64,000 nt of DNA from Aptenodytes patagonicus (Eukaryota; Chordata; Aves; Sphenisciformes; Spheniscidae): NCBI RefSeq assembly GCF_965638725.1, contig NC_134949.1, positions 110,404,586-110,468,585 of the forward strand. The letters run 5' to 3'. The notes beneath the pieces are model-generated. The model was not told the origin of the DNA. It worked only from the letters and a program-made list of their open reading frames with translations, and searched no databases. Below are positions 23,631 through 35,451 of this stretch, piece after piece; position 1 is the stretch's first letter; each line of letters begins with the position of its first letter. The position numbers and the translations under genes are program-made.

Positions 23631-25477
23631 AAGAACCTATGATTAATAATCTCCAGCCTTCCAGCCCTTCCATTACAGCTTGTTTATGTTGCAGGTAAAA
23701 AACAGATAGGAGCTCTACATTTAGGTCTTCGTTATCAAGTGGTTTGATCCATGGCCAGGTGCAATGGTATAGCTGCAGACCAAGTCCTCAGCATCAGTCT
23801 GCTGTAGAAGAACTGCATTAAGTGCCTTCTATTAGTTCTGATTCTCTGTCATGACAGCCTACTTTCTTTCGCCTCTTTGAGATATACAGAATTCATTTGC
23901 GCACTCCAGGAAAGCACTGTAATTTTGGGGTTTTTTTGTGACAATGTAACACATTGCAGAAATCTGCTAAATATGGACTGTTAAAGTTGATAGCAAAATC
24001 TCAGTTAATAGTTACATCAAGAGTTTTACCAATCAGTTCTCTAAGGGTTTTTTATTAAATATTGGAAAAAATTTAGATCTGATAACTAATAATACTACTA
24101 ATAAACTGAAGATAATGTGATCTGAGTTTTATATTAGTGGAAACAGGTTTAATAGAATACTATATTCAGAAACACGGTGTTTCCTTAAAATATCCTCTTA
24201 AACATTTTTATTTATCATGTGAGTGTCTCAACTTAATCTGTATAAAAGCAGTTGTCATAGGGTATTTTCTTTAGCTTTACCCTCAATTTTCTCATTTCAT
24301 TGCATGGTATCAAGTATATGATTATTGTATAATGCTTTTAATTCAGAAAAAGGAAAAAAAAATCTTATGCATTCATAATCCACCAGAAATAGAAATTTGT
24401 AGATTGGCTTATCCTCTTGGAAAACAGCAGAATAGGTCTGTCACAAGTCAGTTAGGTTTAACATATATTTTCTCCTACTGTTTTCATACTGAATGTAGGT
24501 TAATCTCTTGCTATTTATCTGTTCTCAAGGTATTGGACAAAATTGCTAAAGCTGCTGTCACAGTGAATATTGACAAGCTGAAATAGTGTAAAGATAGAAA
24601 AGATAACTTCAAAAGGAGACTTTTTCCTCCTAAAAACTACAGGCAGTTCACTGCTACTGGTAGTCTGTGGCTTGCCCAGAATATTTTTAGCTGGACTTTT
24701 TTGTAAGGAAACCATCCTTTTACAGTTGTTCTTGGCAATTATCTAATTTTGTGAAATATTTTCCTTAGCAAAGGTAGTTTAAAAAAAAAAAAAATCTAAA
24801 ATTATATATTGTCACCATCACATAAGATTTCCAAACCAAATGTAAGTAGAAGTGAAATTGTTGTGTCCCCTATTAAGACCATTCAGGATTTCCTGTTTAA
24901 AATACCATCTTTGCCAACCTTCAACCCTTTTGGGTTGATGCATGTCATATTTCTGCTCTATTCCAGATTTTATGGAAATACTTTAGCTGAAAGGGCTCAG
25001 CCATACTTTGTTATGAGGGCAAGCCAACACACTATTTTTGACGTGATAAAAGATTTTGAGGTTATTGAAATATTTTGATTTAATCAAGTTCTTAAAAATT
25101 CAAAAAGCTAGAATTACACTTGCCATCCAACTTCAGTTTAGTACTCCTGAACAAACCACTTGGGGTGTAATATTCAGTGACACCATTACAGGTGATGGGG
25201 CTTTTCCAGAGAACAACTTTTGCATTTTATGTCCTGGAGATTAATCTGGTCAGTGTGACAGGGTGGCTGCGGTTTGTACGTTTAATGGCTCATTTGCTGA
25301 ATTTGAAGGGTCATACTGAATAAAAGAGGGTTTGCTAGAAGGGAATTAAAAGTTGGGACCAAAGAAAGAAGAGGTTCATGAAGGCATTGCAGACAGTTGG
25401 TACTGTTAGTGTATGTACCTGACGCACAGGACCTCACAGGCAAAAATTGAAGATTTTATTGCTTCTGTAACTTGTAA
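23631..25477. other. AT-rich unique DNA between CR1 fragments
   Basis: Contains an A tract (about 24780-24794) and short random open frames. No gene or repeat recognised. Confidence 0.5.
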
Positions 25478-26227
25478 TTTGGCCACAACAACCCCATGCA
25501 GCGCTACAGGCTTGGGGAAGAGTGGCTGGAAAGCTGCCTGTCGGAAAAGGACCTGGGGGTGCTGGTTCACAGCCTGCTGAACATGAGCCGGCAGTGTGCC
25601 CAGGCGGCCAAGAAGGCCAATGGCATCCTGGCCTGTATCAGAAACAGTGTGGCCAGCAGGAGCAGGGAAGTGATCGTGCCCCTGTGCTCGGTACTGGTGA
25701 GGCCGCACCTCGAATCCTGTGTTCAGTTTTGGGCCCCTCACTACAAGAAGGATGTTGAGGTGCTGGAGTGTGTCCAGAGAAGGGCAACGAGGCTGGTGAG
25801 GGGTCTGGAGAACAAGTCTTATGAGGAGCAGCTGAGGGAGCTGGGGTTGTTTAGCCTGCAGAAAAGGAGGCTGAGGGGAGACCTCATCGCTCTCTACAAC
25901 TCCCTGAAAGGAGGTTGTAGCGAGGTGGGTGTTGGTTTCTTCTGCCAAGTAACAAGCGATAGGACGAGAGGAAATGGCCTCAAGCTGTGCCAGGGGAGGT
26001 TTAGATTGGATGTAAGGAAAAATGTCTTTCCTGAAAGAGTGGTGAAACATTGGAACAGGCTGCCCAGGGAAGTGGTGGAGTCCCCATCCCTGGAGGTATT
26101 TAAAAGACGTGTAGATGCGGTGCTTAGGGACATGGTTTAGTGGGCATGGTGGTGTTGGGTCGACGGTTGGACTCGATGATCTTAGAGGTCTTTTCCAACC
26201 TCAATGATTCTATGATTCTGTGATTCT
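25478..26227 (+). mobile_element. 5'-truncated CR1 LINE, plus strand, young subfamily
   Basis: About 750 bp matching the 3' part of CR1: homology starts at TTGGCCACAACAACCCC and runs through the C-terminal third of ORF2 to the 3' end, closing with ATTCTATGATTCTGTGATTCT. It is closely similar, in reverse orientation, to the copy at 51979-53089 (same [13 protein letters not shown] start block and same C-terminus KRRVDA..RDMV). Both therefore belong to one subfamily, distinct from the more diverged 23053 copy. Confidence 0.95.
25496..26140 (+). pseudogene. CR1 ORF2 C-terminal fragment (214 codons, open)
   Basis: An uninterrupted frame covers the post-catalytic part of CR1 ORF2: [12 protein letters not shown] at the start, then [67 protein letters not shown], and [19 protein letters not shown] near the end, stopping at TAG after RDMV. 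The reverse-transcriptase active site lies upstream of the truncation point, so the product could not retrotranspose. The first ATG is an internal methionine of ORF2, not a real start. Confidence 0.85.
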
Positions 26228-26265
26228 AATTCAAAGTGATTATGGGTCTGTAATTCAAAGTGATT
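26227..26265. repeat. Short direct duplication beside the CR1 3' end, 24-bp period
   Basis: TAATTCAAAGTGATT occurs at 26227-26241 and again at 26251-26265, immediately after the CR1 terminal repeats. Confidence 0.75.
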
Positions 26266-27178
26266 TCTAATGTTGAAGTTAGGATTGCACTGATAAAAGA
26301 AGAAAAAATTATGAGCGGAAGAGGAACAAGAACAGCAAAGTTTGCATAATAGAAGATAATGAGGTTATTTGTGTAATGTGTATTGAAATTTTGCCTTTCT
26401 AAAAAGCAAAGTGTGGTGGTGACAGGGTTAGCAGAAGTAAGCAGGCTGGGCGACATTTAAAGTAGTAGAGTGTTCTCCTGGCATGTGGCATTCTGGTCAT
26501 CTTAGACAGATTAGACAGCAAGAAGAAACCTCACAGAAATGCATGTGGGGCAGTGACAAAAATACTGGGCAAAGTGGAGCTGGCAGAGCATACACCATAT
26601 GCCAACATTTGTTTCTTTTAAAAAGTAATAACACAACACTTTCCCACTAACTGTGAGTATTCAGCTCTTGTTCTTTGCATGTTACAGGACTGCAGTGGGA
26701 CTCAACAATGCACAAGCACGTCCTCAAACCTTCATTAAAATTTCATTTGGACAGCAGGACCCCCTATGTCAAAAATGAGGTGGCAGGAAATGGCTAAATA
26801 ATTGCAGATGGGGGAGGGAATGCGATACAGATACATCTTTAATGAAGAGAACAGAATGCAGTTATGCTCAAAAGGCATTTCCAAATACACAAAAAGCTAA
26901 TAAGAAAAGTAGCCGCCACAATATGCTTCAGAACGCAAGATGCCAGGTATGTATATTGCTAAATACTGTTAGACATTAGAGACATCTGGGCATGCAAAAT
27001 AAAAATCTTTTTGACTACTCCTTTATATAGCATGGTGTTTGCTAGCTTTGACCAGTGGAAGTGAATAAGGAAAGGGCAGGGGCACAGTTTGAAAACAGGT
27101 ATGGTTCCATCAAGAGTGAATTATATATACTGCTAAACTTAAATACAGTTGTGGAGATTTTCTTTTCTTTTTCTTTCT
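26266..27178. other. Unique DNA, no gene recognised
   Basis: No repeat or exon supported. Confidence 0.5.
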
Positions 27179-27197
27179 CCCCCCCCCCCCCCCCCCC
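27179..27197. repeat. Homopolymer tract of 19 C
   Basis: An unbroken run of 19 C follows a TTTTCTTTTTCTTTCT pyrimidine tract, giving about 37 bases of pure pyrimidine on the plus strand. Long C/G runs are rare in vertebrate DNA and prone to slippage and sequencing error. Confidence 0.9.
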
Positions 27198-30100
27198 AAG
27201 AGCATTTGGGCAATTGTTTTCCAGCTTTGCTCCACTGAGTACATCTAGAGGTCTGTGAACTGCTGCTATCAATGATGAAGTATGTGTTGATCTTCGAATA
27301 GTCGTTCTTCCTGCCAGATTGTAACACAGTCCAGTTCACTTATAAAGTCTGCAGAGAGACATCTAGTAAGCTCAGAGAAGAAAAATACTTTCAGTACCCA
27401 GAAAGTATTTCAGTGCCGGTTGATTAGTTTTTCATTCAGTGTCCACATTTCCCCTCCATTACTATTTTTTCTATGGTATAAATTCAATTTTTAGCTCAAA
27501 CTTTCTGGACACCTAAACTTGAGCTGGTCTGACAAAATCAGAAAGGACAAAATTAAACAGCAGTATTCCACAGATGGATAAAATCACTAGCAGTTGAAGG
27601 CAGTAAGCAAACATTTGAAAACATGGTTATCAATTGAATGTTTACTACAAACTAGATTTGTTTTGATCCTTTCCTTCAGCTTTTCACTAAAATGTAAGGC
27701 TGCTTTTCCTATTGAAATAACTGGAAACCTCAACCAAATTGGAACAAACAATTTCCTGAAAATAAGCTTTTTAGAAATCTGTTTGAAAGTGGAACAATTA
27801 CAAGCTTTTAATGTTTTATGCAGCTCTGTAAGTAGCCTGTAAGTTAGCTAGCTAACTAGCTCAGCAGGAGTCCTCAGCTGGTGCAAACCAATGTAGCCCA
27901 CTGAAAGCCAGAGGCAGAGCCTACAGTTACCGGGTGCAGCCTCTCCACTTCCCTGCCCGTGTTGCACCAGCTGCATCCTGGATGCAGAAGGGAAGGCTCT
28001 GTGATCGAGCTCGCAGGGCCAATTCCCTCATCATCCCTGTCAGGGGACCTGTGGGAGGGTGTCACTGTTTCCTCTTTGGCTGTGTGCCCAGGCTTCCTTT
28101 GGAGGAAAACCTAAATGTCTGGGAGAGTTGTGTAGGCAGCAAGGCATGGCCAGTCTGTGCTCAAGGACCAGGACTATGAGGAAGGGGTGATGCTGTGCTC
28201 CGCCACAAGCAGAATTAGCCAGAATTAATGTGCTGGAGGATCTGGCATGTCTAGATCACCTAACCAAGCAATGTATGAAAACTCTTTCCTTTCATTCCAT
28301 TCCTTTTTTATAGTTCTTTTCTTGTAACAAAATATAGTTACTTATGTGCAAGACATAGAGTAATGATTTAGAAGGTCAGATAGGTCCATGAGCAGATGTC
28401 AGTCCTAACAAAGCAGGCAGTGATATGAAGAACTTCTGAGAACTGTAGTGCTTGCAGGTGAGCGTGTTCATACCAGCCTATGTTTTGGGGTCTGTCTGCT
28501 ACTATAAGTTGAAAGTAGGTTTCCTTGGCACCGGGAGTATTAACAAGTCTGACACAAAAGTCTGTTATTCTTCCTTACAATCTTCAGAATAGGAAACATA
28601 TTACTTGGGCAGCTGAAATGGTCTCCATAGCAGCCTACCATTGCATTAAGTTGGTAGGAGCCTAATTAACTTCTCCCTTTATGCCATCTCCTAGTTATAA
28701 AGACAGGAGATATTTTTGAATCTATAATACTTCTATCTGCAGCATAAAATCACTTGATGCTCTTTTAAATTTATAAAATGGATAATATTTTTCTGTTTAG
28801 TAGAGGCGCTGCATAGGTAGATCCTGTAAATTATTATAAGAGATTCCAGAATTATATCAATAACGAACATACATATAAAGTAGGAAATTGTTTTTAAAAA
28901 TTTCATTTGAAAATGGATTGTTCATTCAACTGGGGCCAGGTTCACTTTTACTGTCTTCAGCATGAGTTACGTGTTTCCTAGATGGAGCACTATTGGAGAA
29001 ACAAACACTATGTAAGGAACATAATTCTTTGATTTAGTAATTTGATTTATACAAATTCCAAAAGAGAAGTGTGATACCCTCAATTCTGATCATAATAGGT
29101 AAAGCAAGTAATACCCAATCCCAACCATTAATAAATTTTTCAGGTAAATTATGTTACATGTAGAATGATTTACAACCTTCAATTTTTTTTAATATTTATG
29201 TGATTTCATGTTTTAAATATTTTATAAGGTTACACTAAAAAGTGAAAGCAAAAGGTGATGAAAAAAAGGAAGGGAAAAGTGAAGAATATTACTCAATGGA
29301 ACTTTGTACTTTCAGACAGTGACAATTAAAAAAGGATTGATTGTCTATAATTTCTTCTCTACACCAGAAAAATGTACAGTAGACGTATTAGGTGGCAAAA
29401 ATATTTGCGCTATAGTTATGATTTCTGTACACACATTATTTCTTTGTACAACAGATATCACCTTTTTACTAGAATTTAGTGTAGATGATTTGAAAATACA
29501 GTATTATTAAGCATTACAAATGCCAGAATGATCTTCCAAAGAAAATTCATGACATAATGCTACAAAACTGTGTATTGGTTTTAAAAAAACTAGGGTTCTT
29601 TAAAGAGGAAAAAAAACCCCAACTTGACAAGGAGAGAGATAAAAACTCTTTTCTAGTTGTCAAAGTCAGTTTGCTTTCTTAAATTCTTAGATGTGGATCA
29701 CTATTTGAAAAGTATTCCTGCAACTTAGGCTGAACGTACTCAGATCTGTTGATCTATATTCGATTTTGTGCAGCAGATGTTCTACAAAAAAGGTTGGAGT
29801 GTAGATTGGCATTTATGAAAGAGGCAAACAATGGGCTTGATTTTTAGGAAAAAAGCTAATCTATGAAGGCTGAAATGCAATGCTTAATTTATGACCTATT
29901 TTTAGGAACAATATATCACTTTCTGTAACAGTGACAGATACACAGACATATATATATATATAATTTTATGGGAAGGAAACAAATGCTCTAATTTTTCTCT
30001 GCGTTGTAGCAGTTTAAGGAACAAAGTGCAATAATATCTTCCTTTCATCTCTGTTTGAAAGTTACGGGGTTTTGGCAGGAGAAGGCACCTCCTAGGCTGT

Positions 30101-33089
30101 AGATAAGGGCTTAGCAGGACTAGTACAGTATATACCATCACAGCAAAGGGACTGTTGTAATATATATTGTGAAAGTGTATTATTCTTGAAACCGTCTGAT
30201 GTGTTGTGCAAATACCTTGATGATATAGAGTAGTGGAGTGCAGCAGGCAGAATTCATTCCTCAGACTGCTGCATGGGAATATTAACTTTTATAGTGCCAT
30301 AGAAGAGGAAGACTAGATCATTCATTGATTAACTCATCATGAGACTGTTTGAACTGATGTGTCTTGTATCTTCTCTACCCTGTGTCTGATTCAATCTTCT
30401 CAGCAATTGAATGTTTTTAAAATGTTAGAAAAAGAGATGGTTACAAACTCACTAAGAAATAATTGTAGGAATTTACCATAGTTTCATTCAAGAAGGGAGA
30501 AAAAAAAAAGATGGAAAGTTCATTTAATGCAGTCACGAGCTGTAGAGTTGGTTTTCACACAAACTGCAATTTGGAGACAACTCAAAATATCTGACCTATT
30601 GTAAAAATTATTTTGAAAATCAATTAGGTCAGTAGCTTACCAGCTAATTAAAACAGAACCAGTTTTCATCCAGCCCAGTGGGGGGGAGGAGAGGGAGAAA
30701 AGCATCCAAAATCAATAAACATCTAAATTTGCATACTTAGAAAAGGGGCCTAGTTATTTTCTTAAAGGAAGAGAACACATTTAAAAAGAAGTCCCAAAGT
30801 AATACTAGCAATGCTAAAGTTTATATGCTGAGTTTTTACCTCTGAGTTTTTGCAGCCAGGTATATATTCCTAAGAAACACTTTTCAAATGAAGAAAAATC
30901 ACAGTAACAGCAATATCCCATGAAATTTCTTTCTGTTCACTATATTGCCCATGCTCCAATAGCACTGCCCTCTTTCTATCACTTGCATCACCCCAAAAGG
31001 GCTTCCCTTCTCAAAATATTTATCAAGGCAGTTTGGACAGCTAAAATGTAATGGGCCAATTCTTTTCTGTTATCCTAGTAGCTTTATAGCAATGTGTTGG
31101 AACAGAGTGCCAAAACTGAAAGAATGTATGTTCACTTATCTAAAAGCCGTTATTGCTGAATTTGTTTGAAAGTTTTTAAAGGTATCAAGATAAATTAGAT
31201 GAAAATGCTTCTGGTCAACTGAGTTATACTACCCCAGCTGGTCCTGTAGCATGGTGAGGGTTAAGGAATGCTAAACATGTGATTCACTTAATCTTTTCCA
31301 ATTCATTTAATCTTAAACCTCCTCAGGTCTGAAGGTTATGCAGATGACAAGGACAAGGTTATGCAGGTATACAGAGTAAGCCTTTGTCTCCAAGAAACCT
31401 GGAGGCCACCTAAAATAGCAATTGTCTTTGACCTCGCTTCTATAAGATGGCAATAAATGATTTTTTGATTCGAACTTGTTAGGTTCGTTGTATTTTTCTA
31501 GCTAATGGGTACTTGCTGTCTGTGTGTGTATGAATGCATATATAAAACTCAGTAGCAGCCTGAGTCAAATGTTTATTATTTCTTAAACTGAATAACAAGG
31601 GAAACTTTTCTAGAGTTTCTGAAATCTTAACAATAGAAATCTATGAGGTTTCATATCTTCAGGGAAATGTTTTCTATTGCAGCTAAACACCTTTGAATTG
31701 GTGATGATTAACATAACATTATGCTGGTATGTAAAAATTAAGGTTCTAAGCCAGGGTGTCACAGCTAAGGAAGTGCAGGTCCTTTACCTGGTCATGGCCA
31801 TGCCATTACTGACCAGATCCAAAGCTCCCTGAAATGAAATGTAATGATGAAATTAAATGCCATGAAATCAGAACACAATGACTTCCCTACTCACCTCGAA
31901 AAAGCCTTTGTAAAACTCCAGATCGAACCTTTCTTGCTAGTGGTTCTGTACATACTTCTGTGATATGCATGTGAATGGGTGCCCAACCATTTTTAGGGAT
32001 CGAATGCTTTTAATCTGTCAGTTCCTTTGCCTGTAAAATGTTGTTGATGATAATGCTTCCTTAATTCAAAACAGAAACATTATGAAGCCAAATTGTTATT
32101 TTGAGAAAAACCTTGAGATGCTCAGGTGGAATATTGTAGAATTGCAGTGTGATATAATACCAAGGTCAAAAGTAAGTTTACTGCTACCATCTGTCTATGT
32201 CATCAAAGTTTTATTGCACCTTACAATGTACCAACTTGTGCCTTACTAGAAGAGGATCCAGTTTAGTAACTGAAAATCTACAGATTTCATAACCTGTACA
32301 GCAATCTACACAACCTGTAGAAAATCTACAGGTATCATTAAATTATTGCTCATAAGAAGATCCAACTCAAACCCATAGTTTGGGAACAGCAACAACAACA
32401 AAACCCTACAACTTTTAAAAGAGTATTGTTGGAAGTAAATATGTGGGGTTTTTGTTTTCTTATGTAAGGAGAAAAATATGGGTATGTAGTTAAAGCAAGT
32501 ATGTATGCCATGGATACACTGAATTTTGCACAGAATTACATTTCAGATATGTTGCTTACTCTAAAGTCCTTGCCAGTACTGGTGAAACAAAATAGATAGC
32601 GCAAACACAACAGTGGGAAATGTTGATACATTTTTCTAGAGTGATCAAGATGGTAAGTGCTTTGATAGATGTTGCCCCGTGACCCTAATAAACAGCCTTT
32701 TATAGTCTGCTTTTAAAGATCAACATGTTTGGATTATATTAGTTGAAAGAGAAGAAATATATCCCGAATCAAATGAAACTCCATGGGGAAAGTTCTGCTT
32801 GCTTTCTTTGGTCTGTTTTTTGTTTTTTTTTTTTTTTTCCTTCTCATGTGTCAGCTGCAAAACCTGTCTTTAATTTTAAAAGGGAAGTGTGAGCCTGCTC
32901 TATCTCTATAGCTAATACCTATGGCAGTCTGTTAGAATAAGAAAAAAGTGATCCGTACATTGGAATTATTTTTTTTTTTCCCTCATTTTCTGGGTTCTTT
33001 TTAAAGGCTTAATAAATTAGCAACATACAAACCAACAGCCTGGGGCACCATTAAATCTTCTTTGTTAATTTTGTTAAATCAGTATAGCT
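27198..33089. other. AT-rich unique DNA with a GC-rich block at about 27870-28210
   Basis: The GC-rich block has open frames on both strands but no recognisable protein. Its left part (27868-27912, minus strand) resembles an old dispersed amniote repeat with a CACCAGCTGAGGA core. A 14-bp palindrome GTTAGCTAGCTAAC lies at 27843-27856. An (AT)7 run lies at 29948-29962. T-rich tracts occur near 32820-32839. No exon supported. Confidence 0.45.
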
Positions 33090-33210
33090 GATTCCAAGTG
33101 AACAAATTATGAAGGAACAGTGATTAAAGTTTGTCCATGTTTGGAGCATTAATGCAAATGACCCCTCACATCATCTGAGCTCTCTTAACAAAAAGAAAGT
33201 GGCATATAAA
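33090..33210. promoter_or_regulatory. Candidate conserved regulatory block with perfect octamer
   Basis: ATGCAAAT, the POU/Oct octamer, lies at 33152-33159, directly preceded by a TTA/TAAT-type core (GCATTAATGCAAAT). The surrounding 120 bp is free of simple repeats and mixed in composition, as in many conserved non-coding elements. No activity can be inferred from one sequence. Confidence 0.2.
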
Positions 33211-34482
33211 ATGAAGTCTAGGCATTTTGGAGGGCCCCTGTTTACAGAAAAATTATAGGTAAAGCATCTTCTCCATTTGCTATCTTGCATTCTTGATGTA
33301 TGGCTTATGCAAGTCTAATGTCAATGCTCTTATATTCCTCAAAGGTGGTGAGAAGAAACAGTATGACTCTATATATATATTCAGGTGTTGATAAATATCA
33401 GGTTGTGTTTTCCATTTTTATTAAGTAGGAGTTCCTCTGTTGGCTGTTACTCCTTCAGAATACTTTAATTATCACAGATTTACCAAGGCTACTATGTAAA
33501 TATTTAAATAAACACACTCTCTTCCAAGTTTTTTCATGATACAAGTTATGCCTTAAAAGTTATATAGCTCTAAAAAAAGAATTTAGCTAAACTGTCTGAC
33601 AGGAATCAATATATAGAAACTGCCAAGTACCAAAACACTAAAACGCTGTTAATGATGAGTATTTAAGTGGAACAGCTGAATAACAAAGAACACAGTTTTA
33701 GGATTAATCCAGCTATGGCAGATATACAAAGTCTGACTGGGTTTTTCTCATTCCTACAGTTTAATCTGTTACTCTGTCAAGCAGTACTGTTCTGTAATCC
33801 TCACTAAGTCTTTTGTTGGACCTTGAATACTTTCAGATAAACTTTTCCAAACCATGACCTTGGTGGATGACCTAAATCATATTACATATAATGTCTCATA
33901 ATTTTGGATAGTCTATTCTAAGGTGATGCTGGTTTTTCTGTGTGTGTGTGTGCGTGTTTTAACAAACAAGGGTGGCTTCTGTGAGAAGATACCAGAAGCT
34001 GAAGATGTCACTGACTCTTTAAAACCTAGGAGATGATTGGTAGAGTGATGGCAAACCCCAAAGCTACAGACAGGAGGCTAGCATTACTAGGTTCTGGCAG
34101 CCACTAATAGTGATCAAGAGAGTTTCTAAGACCAAGCACTTAACAAGAACCAAAACGCTGTCCCAAGAAAAAGGGTTGAAAAGGCTCAAATTTAATATTT
34201 ATTTTTATACCTTGAGGAATGCAGACTGGAAACAGAAGTGGCAAGGATTTGCTGCAAGTCTTGGAGTCTGAAAGACCAGCTGGGTCATCAGAACAAAGGG
34301 ATGGGGTGTTCATTGGTTATAAGTGGTTAATGGAGACGTCTGTAGCATCCATCTGTGGATGGATGAATTTTGCAAAATATCTCCTTGGGTCTTCAAGCAC
34401 CCTGAGTTGCTTTATTTCTGAATCCCTGAAATAATCTGTTTCTGGTTTAGAATTTTTTCTGAGAATCTGATCAGGACTTTCA
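33211..34482. other. Unique DNA upstream of the retroviral element
   Basis: A short GT run lies at about 33939-33957. No gene or repeat recognised. Confidence 0.5.
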
Positions 34483-34487
34483 TAGAA
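34483..34487. repeat. Left target-site duplication (TAGAA) of the ERV
   Basis: TAGAA abuts the 5' LTR. TAGAG at 37173-37177 abuts the 3' LTR. Four of five bases match, consistent with a 5-bp duplication that has since mutated, and with the exact 5-bp duplication around the related solo LTR. Confidence 0.6.
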
Positions 34488-35090
34488 TGTGGTGGTTTTG
34501 GCTGGGATAGAGTTAATTTTCTTTGTAGTAGCTAGTATGGGGCTATGTTTTGGGTTTGTGCTGGAAGCAATGCTGAAAACATACAGGGATGTTTTTGTTA
34601 CTGCTGAGCAGTGCTTGCACAGAGTCAAGGCCTTTTCTGCTTCTCACACCACCCCACCAGCGAGGAGGCTGGGGGTGCACAAGAAGTTGGGAGGGGACAC
34701 AGCTGGGACAGCTGACCCCAACTGACCAAAGGGATATGCCATACTGTATGATGTCATGCTTAGCATATAAAGCTGGGGGAAGAAGAAGCAAGGGGGGGGA
34801 TTTTCAGAGTGATGGCATTTTGTCTTCCCAAGTCACCGTTACGCATGATGGAGCCCTGCTTTCCTGGAGATGGCTGGACACCTGCCTGCCGATGGGGAGT
34901 AGTGAATGAATTCCTTGTTTTGCTTTGCTTGCATGCATGGCTTTTGTTTTGCCTGTTAAACTGTCTTTATCTCAACCCACGAATTTTCCCACTTTTACTC
35001 TTCCGATTCTCTCCCCCATCCCACCAGAGGGGAGCAAGCAAGCAGGTGGCTACGTGGTGCTTAGTTGCCAGCTGGGGTTAAACCACAAGA
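34488..35090 (+). mobile_element. 5' LTR of the 2.7-kb ERV
   Basis: Begins TGTGGTGG and ends ACCACAAGA, a mutated form of the ACGACA terminus seen in the solo LTR. Contains TGATGTCA (34749-34756, a deaminated CRE), a TATAAA box (34766-34771) and GTTAAA (34955-34960) where the 3' LTR has ATTAAA. About 603 bp, against 597 bp for the 3' LTR and 545 bp for the solo copy. Confidence 0.92.
34766..34771 (+). promoter_or_regulatory. TATA box of the 5' LTR
   Basis: TATAAA in the context TTAGCATATAAAGCTGGGGG, ten bases after the CRE-like TGATGTCA. The same arrangement is conserved in the 3' LTR (36852-36857). Transcription would be expected to start 25-30 bases downstream. Confidence 0.6.
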
Positions 35091-35097
35091 GTCCTTT

Positions 35098-35115
35098 TGG
35101 CACCCAGTGTGGGTC
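35098..35115 (+). promoter_or_regulatory. Primer-binding site, lysine-tRNA-like
   Basis: TGGCACCCAGTGTGGGTC starts with the TGG that pairs with the tRNA CCA end. It resembles the site complementary to tRNA-Lys-1,2 (TGGCGCCCAACGTGGGGC) with four differences, mostly transitions. This assignment is by memory of the known site and is an inference. Sites for other tRNAs that I considered fit less well. Confidence 0.55.
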
Positions 35116-35451
35116 TCAAAGGGTTCAAGATAACAACAGGTTTGTTTGGAATGTGCTAGATCGAATTTATAGCTGTTATTGCTGTTTAGCTACTAATTGG
35201 CAGGTTCCTGTGCTTGCCGTGGGGCTTGCTTGCCTTACTGTATATCAGAGTCTTGTGCTCGTTAGTGGCTGCTCTTTGCTTTCGCTGCTTGCTGTACTGC
35301 TGTGCTGCTGATCATCTTACTCTGCTGTGCCTGGGAACATTTTGATAACAGCAGTGGCCACGCGCCTGGGCTGGCAGATGGCCGGGGCATCGCTGCTGTT
35401 TCTGTGCTGCTGTGCTGGACAGGCTGGAGCTGCAGTGTGAACTCCAGTCAA

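Noticed and set aside
34925..35311. 128-codon open frame across the 5' LTR boundary
   Set aside because: It runs from LTR U5 through the primer site into the interior, which a retroviral gene would not do. Chance frame.
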